Shown here: positions 42,388 to 50,483 of the stretch, one piece after another
Position numbering within the stretch: position 1 is the first letter of the stretch
Layout: every line of letters starts with the position of its first letter
Assembly: GCA_018823705.1 (NCBI GenBank)
Contig: JAHJHP010000022.1
Coordinates: 1 to 52,501, forward strand
Reading direction: 5' to 3'
Source: Candidatus Omnitrophota bacterium
GTDB taxonomy: Bacteria > Omnitrophota > Gorgyraeia > 2-01-FULL-45-10
Length of the DNA: 52,501 nucleotides
The notes under the pieces: model-generated
Told to the model about the DNA's origin: nothing
The model's database searches: none
Seen by the model: only the letters and a program-made list of their open reading frames with translations
Position numbers and translations under genes: made by a program

Positions 42388-42942
42388 GTGAAAGCTTCGG
42401 AATTGAAGAGAGGAATGATAATAAAGGACGGTGGGGAACTGTTTGCTATAGTTGATATTGAACACAGAACTCCCGGAAACCTGCGGGCGATATATCAGAC
42501 GACGATGAAGAGCCTTGTAAGCGATAAGCTGATAAACAGGCGTTTTAGCCCTGCCGATATAGTAGAAAAGGCCGACCTTGATTCAAGAAAAGCGCAATAT
42601 CAATATAGCGATCATTCCGGTTTCCATTTTATGGATATGGATAATTACGACAGTCTTGCCTTGTCCAGGGAGATGGTCGGTAAGTCCAAAGATTACCTGA
42701 AAGAGAACCTGGCTGTGGAGATACTATACTATGAGCATCATCCTGTCGCCATAGAGATTCCTGTCAATGTGACGCTCAAGATTATCGAATCGGCTCCCGG
42801 AGCCAAGGGCGATACGTCGGGAAGGGCCATGAAGCCGGCTACCATGGAGACAGGACTCGTGGTCCAGGTCCCTTTATTTATTGAAGAGGGAGAGGTCATC
42901 ATGGTAGATAGCCGCACAGGCGAATATCTTGGAAGGGCGTAA
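42388..42942 (+). CDS. efp: Elongation factor P
   Basis: EF-P (184 residues) relieves ribosome stalling at polyproline. The GTG start at 42388 with TGGAGGT upstream gives MKASELKRGMIIKDGGELFAIVD. Three OB-type domains are visible, with VEKADLDSRKAQYQYSD and a C-terminal TGLVVQVPLFIEEGEVIMVDSRTGEYLGRA. The tip loop reads HRTPGNLRAIY; the position of the usual modified Lys (PGKG) is Asn31, with Arg two residues on. So the beta-lysyl route of E. coli does not apply directly. Confidence 0.95.
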   Translation: MKASELKRGMIIKDGGELFAIVDIEHRTPGNLRAIYQTTMKSLVSDKLINRRFSPADIVEKADLDSRKAQYQYSDHSGFHFMDMDNYDSLALSREMVGKSKDYLKENLAVEILYYEHHPVAIEIPVNVTLKIIESAPGAKGDTSGRAMKPATMETGLVVQVPLFIEEGEVIMVDSRTGEYLGRA

Positions 42943-44137
42943 GGCCCCGGTAATAGTCATAGGCGGTGGCGCGTCAGGTATCCTTGCCGCGATCACCGTA
43001 AAGAGCCGCGGCATTCCTGTGGTGATATGCGAAAGGATGAGCCGGCTCGGCAGGAAGATCCTCGCATCCGGCAACGGCCGATGCAACCTCTCTAACGATA
43101 AACTCGACAGCTCACATTATAATTCCGCTTCGAAGCGCCTCGTAGATTCCGTGTTTAACAAGTTCGGAAAGAATGATATCATACGTTTTTTCGAAAGCCA
43201 CGGCCTCAAGATCTACTCCGAAGAAGGCAGAGTATTTCCCGTAACAAACCAATCCTCTACTGTCCTGAAGATCCTCGAAATGGAATTTGCCAGGCTCTCC
43301 ATTCCGGTCGAATACGACTTTCAGGTATCTAAAGTGACGGAAATTAAGGCCGGATTTGTAGTATTATCCGCCTCCGGAAGGAAAGTTGCAGGAGGCGCTG
43401 TTATCCTTGCCTGCGGAGGCAGGTCCTATCCCGCCCTAGGATCCGACGGGAACGCTTACGATATCGCGAAAGCTTTCGGCCATACGATAATCGGACCGGT
43501 TCCCTCCGCTGTGCCGCTTGTAGTCAAAGACGAGCTGTGCCATGATCTACAGGGTCAAAAGATAGGCGTACGGATAAAAAGCTTGATCTGCGGAAAAGTC
43601 GCTAGCGAATCATCGGGGGACCTATTATTTACAAAATATGGCCTGTCCGGCACTGCGATCCTGGATATCAGCAGAGAGATATCCGTCGCGATCAACCGTG
43701 ATAAATTGCGTGACGCGGCCGTCTCTATCGATATGACGCCATTTATGAGTGAGGCGGAGCTCGTTTCTGAGTTGTCGAAAAGGCTGCGTGCAGGCGTTCC
43801 TGCCGAAGATCTTATTGCGGGGATATTGCCCAATAAGTTCGGCCCGGCCATGAAGGAGCTCTTAAGGGTTAAAGACGCTAAACTGATAGCTAAGACTTTG
43901 AAAGATAAGCGTTTTAAAGTGCTTGGCACCAGAGGATGGAACGAGGCTGATTTTACCGCAGGCGGTGTGAACTCCAGCGAAGTCGATGCGGATCACCTGG
44001 CGTCGCTTATCGTAAGAGGCTTGTATTTTGCAGGAGAGATCCTGGATGTTGATGGTAAGAGGGGCGGATATAACCTTGCCTGGGCGTGGGCTTCGGGCCA
44101 TGTTGCGGGGATAGGAGCTGCGACTTGCGTAAAATAA
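42929..44137 (+). CDS. HI0933-family (YhiN-type) FAD-dependent flavoprotein
   Basis: A 402-residue flavoprotein of the HI0933/YhiN group. The dinucleotide motif VIVIGGGASGILAAITVKSRG is at the N-terminus, followed by the family signature RLGRKILASGNGRCNLSN. VILACGGRSYPALGSDG, FGPAMKELL and AGEILDVDGKRGGYNLAWAWASG complete the pattern. The TTG at 42929 overlaps efp by 14 bases. Function of this widespread family is uncertain (tRNA or redox roles have been suggested). Confidence 0.88.
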   Translation: MEGRKAPVIVIGGGASGILAAITVKSRGIPVVICERMSRLGRKILASGNGRCNLSNDKLDSSHYNSASKRLVDSVFNKFGKNDIIRFFESHGLKIYSEEGRVFPVTNQSSTVLKILEMEFARLSIPVEYDFQVSKVTEIKAGFVVLSASGRKVAGGAVILACGGRSYPALGSDGNAYDIAKAFGHTIIGPVPSAVPLVVKDELCHDLQGQKIGVRIKSLICGKVASESSGDLLFTKYGLSGTAILDISREISVAINRDKLRDAAVSIDMTPFMSEAELVSELSKRLRAGVPAEDLIAGILPNKFGPAMKELLRVKDAKLIAKTLKDKRFKVLGTRGWNEADFTAGGVNSSEVDADHLASLIVRGLYFAGEILDVDGKRGGYNLAWAWASGHVAGIGAATCVK

Positions 44138-44703
44138 TACTGGCTTCCGGGTCTAAGGCACGGCAAAAATTACTGAAACAGATGGGCCTTAAGTTTACGG
44201 TCTCTCGATCGAGTGTAATAGAATGCCACGCTTTGCGCGGAAGCGCGAGCCGTCTTGTGATGAAGAACGCGATGGATAAGGCCCGCGATGTGGCGAAGCA
44301 CTGCCGTTCGGGTATCGTAATAGGCGCCGACACTCTGGTTCTGGTCGGAAATAAGGTCATCGGCAAACCCAGAAACCTGAAAGACGCTCATCGGACACTG
44401 AAACTTCTTTCGAGAAAACCTCAATTGGTATATAGCGGCCTGGCGTTGATAGATATCGACAGCAATAAGAGATATCTTGATTACGAGAAGACGAAAGTCT
44501 ACATGTATAAGCTGAGCGATGGGGACATTAGGAACTATTTTAAAAAAACCTCTCCGCTCGATAAGGCCGGTTCATTCGATATCCAGGGGATGGGCGGCAT
44601 ATTCATCGATCGTATCGAGGGCTGTTTTTATAACGTAGTGGGATTGCCGCTTGCGAAGCTTGCCGTTATGCTCCGGAGAGCAGGAGTAGATCTTTTCGAA
44701 TGA
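44125..44703 (+). CDS. maf: Maf-like nucleoside triphosphate pyrophosphatase
   Basis: Maf proteins hydrolyse non-canonical or m5-pyrimidine nucleoside triphosphates as house-cleaning enzymes. The product (192 residues from the TTG at 44125) begins RKIILASGSKARQKLLKQMG, has IGADTLVLVGNKVIGKP and the C-terminal DKAGSFDIQGMGGIFIDRIEGCFYNVVGLPL, all Maf signatures. It overlaps the flavoprotein gene by 13 bases. Substrate specificity is not assigned. Confidence 0.93.
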   Translation: MRKIILASGSKARQKLLKQMGLKFTVSRSSVIECHALRGSASRLVMKNAMDKARDVAKHCRSGIVIGADTLVLVGNKVIGKPRNLKDAHRTLKLLSRKPQLVYSGLALIDIDSNKRYLDYEKTKVYMYKLSDGDIRNYFKKTSPLDKAGSFDIQGMGGIFIDRIEGCFYNVVGLPLAKLAVMLRRAGVDLFE

Positions 44704-44719
44704 AATAAGGGTCAAGGGA

Positions 44720-45739
44720 ATGTCCGAGAAGATAAGGTATGAACTGGATCCTTACAATAGGCTCGTTGCCGTTCGCGGGGGATTATCACTGCCTAAGCAG
44801 AGGCGCGTACTCGACGGGCGCTTTGTCATGGGCAAACGCAATTCCCTGGAATACCGCGTCAAATCGCCCGCCGGTTCTTCGGATAACGTTCCGCACCAGC
44901 TCAGATTGAAGGGTACCTGGTCGTTGACCGCGAACCACAATCTCAAGCTTACCCTCGATAGATCTTCAAGAAGCTCTTCCGGAGACTCGTTTACCATAGC
45001 CGGCGATATTATAGACGTGAAAAAAAACGCCCTCATGTTCGCTGTCACTACAAAGCGCGATATGAGTATCCGGACGACTTATGTCCTGGAGATGTCGGGC
45101 ATATGGCAGGCCGATGAAAACAATCGTCTTATGTTCAAGGTAAAGAGGGAGCCGCTCAAACACGATACGCTTCTCTTTGACACGGGATGGGAAGTAAATA
45201 AGAATAACGAGATTATATACCGTTATAAACGGTGGCATCCCGGTAAAAGAGTTAAGAAAATGCATTCGTTTATCCTGAGAGGGAAATGGAAGGTTGACGG
45301 TAAGGGAGTTCTTAAGTATGAGCTGGACGCTAAGTCAAATTCCGCTATCAATTTTCGGACATCGCTGGGCGTATATGATAGAAACTATATAAAATATGAG
45401 CTTGGTATATTATTATCCCAGCACGTGAGGCCGGTTGAGCGCGTTATTACTCTATTCGGCGTATGGCGCATCAAGAGAGGTTCGGCACTATTCTTTGATG
45501 TCAAATGCGCCGGCGGTAAGGCCTATTCCATGTCATTCTCGGCTGAAGCCAGATTGACGCCCCGGGATACAATATCATTTAAGCTCAAGAGCCCCGATGC
45601 AACATGTCCCGCGAAATACCTCGAACTCCGATTCGAATTGAACCACGCTCTGCTTGCCGGCGACGGCAGCGCATTCCTGCGCGTACTGCGCTCACGCGGC
45701 GAATCGAGTATCTTAGTCGGCGCCGGTTGTCGCTGGTAA
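44720..45739 (+). CDS. Unrecognised beta-repeat protein
   Basis: I do not recognise this 339-residue protein. It consists of about eight imperfect repeats of roughly 40 residues, each with a Gly/Trp strand followed by N-x-L-x-x-x-V/F: LDGRFVMGKRNSLEYRVK, LKGTWSLTANHNLKLTL, IAGDIIDVKKNALMFAV, MSGIWQADENNRLMFKV, LRGKWKVDGKGVLKYEL, LFGVWRIKRGSALFFDV and FSAEARLTPRDTISFKL. No signal peptide or membrane helix is seen, and Arg/Lys are frequent. The strand-turn-strand repeats suggest a beta-rich architecture, such as a barrel-like or solenoid protein. It lies 17 bases after maf with its own start codon and no clear promoter. Confidence 0.8.
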   Translation: MSEKIRYELDPYNRLVAVRGGLSLPKQRRVLDGRFVMGKRNSLEYRVKSPAGSSDNVPHQLRLKGTWSLTANHNLKLTLDRSSRSSSGDSFTIAGDIIDVKKNALMFAVTTKRDMSIRTTYVLEMSGIWQADENNRLMFKVKREPLKHDTLLFDTGWEVNKNNEIIYRYKRWHPGKRVKKMHSFILRGKWKVDGKGVLKYELDAKSNSAINFRTSLGVYDRNYIKYELGILLSQHVRPVERVITLFGVWRIKRGSALFFDVKCAGGKAYSMSFSAEARLTPRDTISFKLKSPDATCPAKYLELRFELNHALLAGDGSAFLRVLRSRGESSILVGAGCRW

Positions 45740-45749
45740 GTCGTAGTCA

Positions 45750-45782
45750 TAGGGGACGTGTCCCAAAGTGACACGTCCCCTA
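45750..45782. repeat. 33-bp palindrome, copy 2
   Basis: Identical to 16080-16112: TAGGGGACGTGTC, loop CCAAAGT, GACACGTCCCCTA. It lies 11 bases after the beta-repeat gene, before the gpsA promoter. Flanks AGTCAT on the left and AAA on the right match the reverse-complement flanks of copy 1, so the repeat unit is probably a few bases longer than the palindrome. Confidence 0.85.
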
Positions 45783-45818
45783 AATCCCTGACTTCTCACT
45801 TAGGTCATCCTGTTTTCG

Positions 45819-45848
45819 TTGACATCTCGGAAGGGACTATGTTATAAG
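45819..45848 (+). promoter_or_regulatory. gpsA promoter, probably giving a leaderless mRNA
   Basis: TTGACA (45819-45824) and TATAAG (45843-45848) with an 18-base spacer form a strong sigma-70-type promoter. The expected start point, about 7 bases after the -10, falls on or next to the A of the gpsA ATG at 45855. No ribosome-binding sequence stands between them. Confidence 0.65.
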
Positions 45849-45854
45849 AAACGT

Positions 45855-46862
45855 ATGATAAAAATTGATGAAATTAAAAATATATGCGTTATTGGCGATG
45901 GTGGATGGGGAACTACGCTGACGGTGCTTCTGGCGAAGAAGGGCTTTAATGTCACCGTATGGGGAGCGTTTCCCGAGTACTTGGAGATACTGAAGTCTTC
46001 CCACGAAAATGCCAAATTTCTGCCGGGAGTCAGGATTCCCGACAGCGTTAAATTTACCGCTTCATTGCAAGAGGCGCTGAAAGGAAATGATATCGTCGTA
46101 CTCGCGGTGCCTTCCCAATATATGAGGGGTGTGCTGACGATGTTGAAGATGGAGGATCTCTCGGACAAGATATTTGTAAGCGTCACGAAAGGCATAGAGA
46201 ACGACACCCTGAAACGCATGTCAGAAGTGGTCTCGGAAGTGCTCGGTGAGCGTAAACTTGTGGTACTATCGGGCCCTACGATAGCTCTCGAAGTCGCCAA
46301 CGGTTCACCCAGCACCGCCGTTGCCGCGTCCCGAGACCTTGACCTCGCGGTCATGGTCCAGGATATATTCATCACAGATCGCTTCAGGATATACGCCTCC
46401 TACGATCTCATCGGTGTGGAAGTCGGAGGGTCATTGAAGAATATCATAGCGATAGCCGCGGGAGCCCTGGATGCTATGGGGTTCGGGACGAACGCGAAGG
46501 CCGCGCTCCTTACCAGGGGTTTGGTCGAGATGGTGCGGCTCGGAGTCGCGATGGGTGGGAGGGCGGAGACTTTTTATGGGTTGAGCGGGCTCGGCGATCT
46601 CATGACGACCTGCATTAGCCAGTATTCAAGAAACAGATGGCTGGGCGAAGAGATCGGCAAAGGTAAACCGCTCAAGGATATATTGAAAGAGACTGATATG
46701 GTCGTGGAGGGTGTCGTCACAGCCAAGTCCGCGTTTGATCTCGCAAAAAGATACGAGGTGGATATGCCGATAACCTGCGAGATATACAAAGTCCTGTACG
46801 AGAATAAAGACCCTAAAAAAGCGGTTCATGACCTCATGACCCGTCCCTCGAAAATCGAGTAA
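45855..46862 (+). CDS. gpsA: Glycerol-3-phosphate dehydrogenase [NAD(P)+]
   Basis: GpsA makes sn-glycerol 3-phosphate for phospholipid synthesis. The 335-residue product starts MIKIDEIKNICVIGDGGWGTT with the dinucleotide motif, then VAVPSQYMRGVL, SVTKGIE, LSGPTIALEVANGSPSTAVAAS, VEVGGSLKNIIAIAAGALDAMGFGTNAKAAL with the catalytic Lys, and GLSGLGDLMTTC. The ATG at 45855 is chosen because a TTG-started form from 45819 would begin within the promoter. It converges with rodA across the 247-bp repeat. Confidence 0.95.
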   Translation: MIKIDEIKNICVIGDGGWGTTLTVLLAKKGFNVTVWGAFPEYLEILKSSHENAKFLPGVRIPDSVKFTASLQEALKGNDIVVLAVPSQYMRGVLTMLKMEDLSDKIFVSVTKGIENDTLKRMSEVVSEVLGERKLVVLSGPTIALEVANGSPSTAVAASRDLDLAVMVQDIFITDRFRIYASYDLIGVEVGGSLKNIIAIAAGALDAMGFGTNAKAALLTRGLVEMVRLGVAMGGRAETFYGLSGLGDLMTTCISQYSRNRWLGEEIGKGKPLKDILKETDMVVEGVVTAKSAFDLAKRYEVDMPITCEIYKVLYENKDPKKAVHDLMTRPSKIE

Positions 46863-46877
46863 CCATCCTCATTTCCT

Positions 46878-47124
46878 GCGAAAATATCCTCGCTCGCGCA
46901 GTATGTTTTTACGGGGCCCTGCCTGCCTGTCTTCTGATAAGCAGGCAGGCAGGCAGGCTGCCACGGCCACGCCTTTTTTCCTAAACGAGGCTGTGTCCCG
47001 TACCCTTGCGCGTAATACTAGTCGATCGTGATAAGCCCCACCCCGTACCGCCTGTTGTACGAAAAAAGGCTTAGGCCGTGTCACCCGTAAAAACATCAAG
47101 CGGCACCCATACGATATTTTCGCC
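46878..47124 (-). repeat. 247-bp foldback element, copy B (inverted relative to copy A)
   Basis: The reverse complement begins GGCGAAAATATCGTATGGGT and ends GAGGATATTTTCGC, matching 16120-16366 over the same length with scattered substitutions. It has the same subterminal ATGTTTTTACGGG/CCCGTAAAAACAT arms and the CAGGCAGG side hairpin. It sits exactly between the convergent genes gpsA and rodA. With copy A it brackets 30.5 kb as an inverted pair. Confidence 0.88.
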
Positions 47125-47155
47125 TTCACTCGTCCCCACAAACGATTTTGTGCCC

Positions 47156-48256
47156 TCAGAAAGTTGAGCGGCGCATTCCGACGTTCAGCAGGAGGCCTAT
47201 CGCGATAAGCGTCGTAAGGAGGCTCGAGCCTCCGTAACTGACCAGCGGAAGCGGTATACCTACGACTGGCATCAGGCCTATCGTCATCCCTATATTTATG
47301 ATAACCTGCAAGCCGAACAGGACCGCGATCCCGGTCGCTATGCATTTCCCGTATCTGTCGCTCGTCAGGTTCCCTATATTAAACGCCCTATGAACGATCA
47401 AAAAGAATAAGAGCACCAGCATGAGAGCGCCGAGGAATCCCCACTCTTCACCTATAACCGAAAATATGAAATCCGTATGCCTCTCCGGAATAAAGTTGAG
47501 CTGATTCTGCGTACCGTTAAGCCATCCCTTACCGAACAGGCCACCCGACCCTATTGCTATCTTAGACTGAATTATCGTGTATCCGGCGCCGAGCGGGTCC
47601 GCGTTCGGATTTATGAATACGAGTAACCTCTGCTTCTGATAGTCACGCAAAAAATGCCAAAAAACCGGCATGCATGCCAGGCCAAGCAATATCATTCGTA
47701 TGAGATATTTGGGCTTTGCCCCGCCGACAAGAAGTATCGCGAAGAATACGGGCACGAGCAGGAGCGCCGTACCCAGATCCGGCTGCACTAAAACAAGAAC
47801 GAACGGGATCGCCATCAGAATTGTCGGGATTATCAGGCTCTCGAGCGAATCCATCGCGCCCTTCTTCTGTCCCACGTAAGACGAAAGCGCCAATATGAGG
47901 CTTATCTTCATGAATTCGGACGGCTGAAACGCGAAACCAAATATCGAAAACCATCTCTGGGCGCCGAGCCTGACATGCCCCATAACAAGCACAAGCACAA
48001 GCAGTAATATGTTGGCTATGTACAACATATACGCAATATCTAAAAATTTATGGTAAGAGACCCTGATCGTTATTATGAGAAGCAATATTCCTACGCCAAG
48101 CCATGTAAGCTGCTTCAGAGTGTAACTTTCGCTTAAAACAAGGCCTTTAGACTGAGTCGCGCTATGTATAGCAAGCAGGCCTATCAGCAATATGATGAAG
48201 GTCATCGCGAATAGGACCATGTCAAAATCTTTATACCTTCTCCTGATCGTGATCAC
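47156..48256 (-). CDS. rodA: Rod-shape SEDS peptidoglycan polymerase RodA
   Basis: RodA (366 residues) is the SEDS glycosyltransferase of the elongation complex, paired with PBP2. It has about ten membrane spans and the signatures GAQRWFSIFGFAFQPSEFMK, VLVQPDLGTALLL, GAGYTIIQSKIAIGSGGLFGKGW, FIPERHTDFIFSVIGEEWGF and VGIPLPLVSYGGSS. The GTG start overlaps mrdA by four bases. It is the last gene of the minus-strand mre operon. Confidence 0.96.
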   Translation of the reverse strand: MITIRRRYKDFDMVLFAMTFIILLIGLLAIHSATQSKGLVLSESYTLKQLTWLGVGILLLIITIRVSYHKFLDIAYMLYIANILLLVLVLVMGHVRLGAQRWFSIFGFAFQPSEFMKISLILALSSYVGQKKGAMDSLESLIIPTILMAIPFVLVLVQPDLGTALLLVPVFFAILLVGGAKPKYLIRMILLGLACMPVFWHFLRDYQKQRLLVFINPNADPLGAGYTIIQSKIAIGSGGLFGKGWLNGTQNQLNFIPERHTDFIFSVIGEEWGFLGALMLVLLFFLIVHRAFNIGNLTSDRYGKCIATGIAVLFGLQVIINIGMTIGLMPVVGIPLPLVSYGGSSLLTTLIAIGLLLNVGMRRSTF

Positions 48257-49974
48257 AGATAACCGCCTGCTCTGGCCTCTTCGAATAATCCGCGAGCTAT
48301 CTCGGCAGGCTCAAGGCCGCCTTTGCCGCCATGCTCAAGGAATACTACCAGGCACAATTTTGGATCGTTATAGGGAGCAAATCCGCAAAACCAGGCATGT
48401 GTGCGTCCCTGAGGATTCTGGGCTGTGCCGGTCTTCCCTGCGGCTATCGTTCCGGCTGGCTTAGAACGCTTCGCGGTGCCCGACTCGTTATTTACGGCTT
48501 CAAATAACCCTTTTCTGACTTCACGTATCGTACCATCTTTCAACCCGATTTTTTTTGGCTTCTGATTTTGCAGATCATTCGCACCTACGCGCCTGACGAG
48601 ATGCGGCCGCACAAGGTTACCATTATTGGCTATGGCCGAAATCATGTTAAGAACCTGTATCGGAGTCACGGATAGATACCCCTGTCCTATGGCATAGTTC
48701 AAAGTCTCTCCCTCATACCACGCGCCTTTTTTATGAGAACGCTTCCAGCCCTTACCGGGCACTATACCTTTGACCTCATCGGTGAGGTCGATGCCGGTTG
48801 CTTTACCGTAACCGAAAAACCTGGTATACAGCTCCAGTCGATCGACGCCCAGAGCCCTTCCCGTATTGTAAAAAAATACATTGCAAGAGTTCATGATACC
48901 TTCCACGATATTCTGCGGACCGTGCCCACCCTTCTTCCAGCAGTCAAATTGCGTATGGCCGAGATTATATGAGCCGGAGCAAAAAAATCTCGTATAAGGC
49001 GTTATCTTCTTCTGCTCGAGGGCTGCGCTGGCGGTAACGATCTTGAAGACTGAGCCGGGAGAATAAATGCCCGAGATCGCCTTATTCGACATGGGGCGGC
49101 CAACTTTGTCATTTAAAAGTTTCAGCCTATTCTGCGATGTGCCGCTCCTTACGAACGTATTCGGATCAAAAGTAGGGTGGCTGGCTAAAGCCAGTATCTC
49201 GCCGTTACGCGGATCCATTACCAATATGGCGCCCTTGTGGTCCCCCAGCAGCTTATCGCACACAAGCTGAAGCGACATATCTATTGTGAGCTGCAGATTC
49301 TGTCCGCTTTGAGGCTCTTTCAAACCCAAAATCCGCGTTTGGTGCCCTCGGCTGTCGACCTCTACCTGAATTCCGCCATCGGCTCCCCTTAGATAGCTTT
49401 CGTAATATTTTTCCAGCCCGTCTCTGCCGATAAGGTCCTTCATCCTGTAGCCGTAATCTTTCAGCGTCTCAAGCTCATTGGCCGTAACCTCACCAAGGTA
49501 TCCGAATATATGGCACCCGAAATGCTTATATAAATAGTTCCGCCTGGATCTGGTCTCTATAATAAGCCCGCTCACATCGAAACTTGACTCTTCCAGGGCA
49601 AGCGCCTTCTCTTTATCTATATCCTCGGCTATCGTCACGGGTTCGTAGGGCCTATTACCCGCTTTCTCGAGCGCGCTCATGATCTGGGCCCCTGAAAACC
49701 CAAGCTCGCGCTTAAGCAGGTTCACCAGCTTCCTGCGATCTCCTATCTCCTGAAAGATTATCGCAACGTCAAAAGATAGCCTGTTCGTAACGAGCGGCCG
49801 TCCGGTCCTGTCGAATATATTGCCGCGCGTTCCGCTTATAGGTATCACGCGTATTGAATTATTTCTCGATAGCTTGGAATAGTATCCGCTCAGGAGAACC
49901 TGATTAAAGAAGAGTCCCGCTATAATAAGAATAAACAGAAGAGACAGCGTTGTTATGAGAAAACGGTCTCTCAT
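48253..49974 (-). CDS. mrdA: Penicillin-binding protein 2 (peptidoglycan transpeptidase)
   Basis: PBP2 crosslinks lateral-wall peptidoglycan. The 573-residue protein has an N-terminal membrane anchor (LITTLSLLFILIIAGLFF), the dimerisation motif PISGTRGNIFDRTGRPL near residue 45, and the transpeptidase motifs S308-V-F-K311 (SPGSVFK), S363-C-N365 and K514-T-G516. GRDGLEKYYESYLRG is the linker signature. The ATG overlaps mreD and the stop overlaps rodA, each by four bases. Confidence 0.96.
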   Translation of the reverse strand: MRDRFLITTLSLLFILIIAGLFFNQVLLSGYYSKLSRNNSIRVIPISGTRGNIFDRTGRPLVTNRLSFDVAIIFQEIGDRRKLVNLLKRELGFSGAQIMSALEKAGNRPYEPVTIAEDIDKEKALALEESSFDVSGLIIETRSRRNYLYKHFGCHIFGYLGEVTANELETLKDYGYRMKDLIGRDGLEKYYESYLRGADGGIQVEVDSRGHQTRILGLKEPQSGQNLQLTIDMSLQLVCDKLLGDHKGAILVMDPRNGEILALASHPTFDPNTFVRSGTSQNRLKLLNDKVGRPMSNKAISGIYSPGSVFKIVTASAALEQKKITPYTRFFCSGSYNLGHTQFDCWKKGGHGPQNIVEGIMNSCNVFFYNTGRALGVDRLELYTRFFGYGKATGIDLTDEVKGIVPGKGWKRSHKKGAWYEGETLNYAIGQGYLSVTPIQVLNMISAIANNGNLVRPHLVRRVGANDLQNQKPKKIGLKDGTIREVRKGLFEAVNNESGTAKRSKPAGTIAAGKTGTAQNPQGRTHAWFCGFAPYNDPKLCLVVFLEHGGKGGLEPAEIARGLFEEARAGGYL

Positions 49975-50483
49975 AAATAGTCTTCCGAGCCTCTCAACCT
50001 GTAAAGATCCATCAATTTAATAAATACTGGGATAGATACGAGCCCCGTATAAACGCATGCGGGAATCACGGAGGCGGTAAAATATTCACCGATATCGAGG
50101 TATATCCGTTTTGAGAGCACTGAAACTATGGCAAAATGGAGCATCATCGAAAACGCGGTAAGCAGCATGACGACCAGGAATTGGGTCCTTTTGGACTCTC
50201 TAGAAAATTGAGCTCCCAGAAGGCCTGCGAGAAATCCCGTAATAGCGAAAATAAGCGTATTGATCCCAAAGATATCAAGCGCGAATAAGTCTTTCGAAAG
50301 CCCCGCCACGAAACCGGATTCCAATCCCGCATTTCGTCCCAAAAAAAACCCGAAGAATATTACGGGGATAAGCATCAGGTCGGGCTTTGCTCCGAATATC
50401 ATTATGCGATCGAGCACGGTAAGATGCAGAAGAAGCCCCAGTGCCAGGATGAAGTAGATCTGAAGCCTGCTTATTTTATACAC
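49971..50483 (-). CDS. mreD: Rod-shape-determining protein MreD
   Basis: MreD (170 residues) is an integral membrane partner of MreC. It has five to six hydrophobic spans, starts YKISRLQIYFILALGLLLHLTVLDRI and contains KPDLMLIPVIFFGFFLGRNAGLESGFVAGLSKDLF, the family pattern. The GTG at 50483, with GAGG five to six bases upstream, overlaps mreC by 13 bases and is preferred over an ATG at 50534, which would overlap by 64 and add polar residues. Confidence 0.88.
   Translation of the reverse strand: MYKISRLQIYFILALGLLLHLTVLDRIMIFGAKPDLMLIPVIFFGFFLGRNAGLESGFVAGLSKDLFALDIFGINTLIFAITGFLAGLLGAQFSRESKRTQFLVVMLLTAFSMMLHFAIVSVLSKRIYLDIGEYFTASVIPACVYTGLVSIPVFIKLMDLYRLRGSEDYL

Noticed and set aside
46869-47345. 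Minus-strand open frame of 158 codons overlapping the end of rodA
   Set aside because: It is out of frame with rodA and its second half is the 247-bp repeat; no family resemblance.
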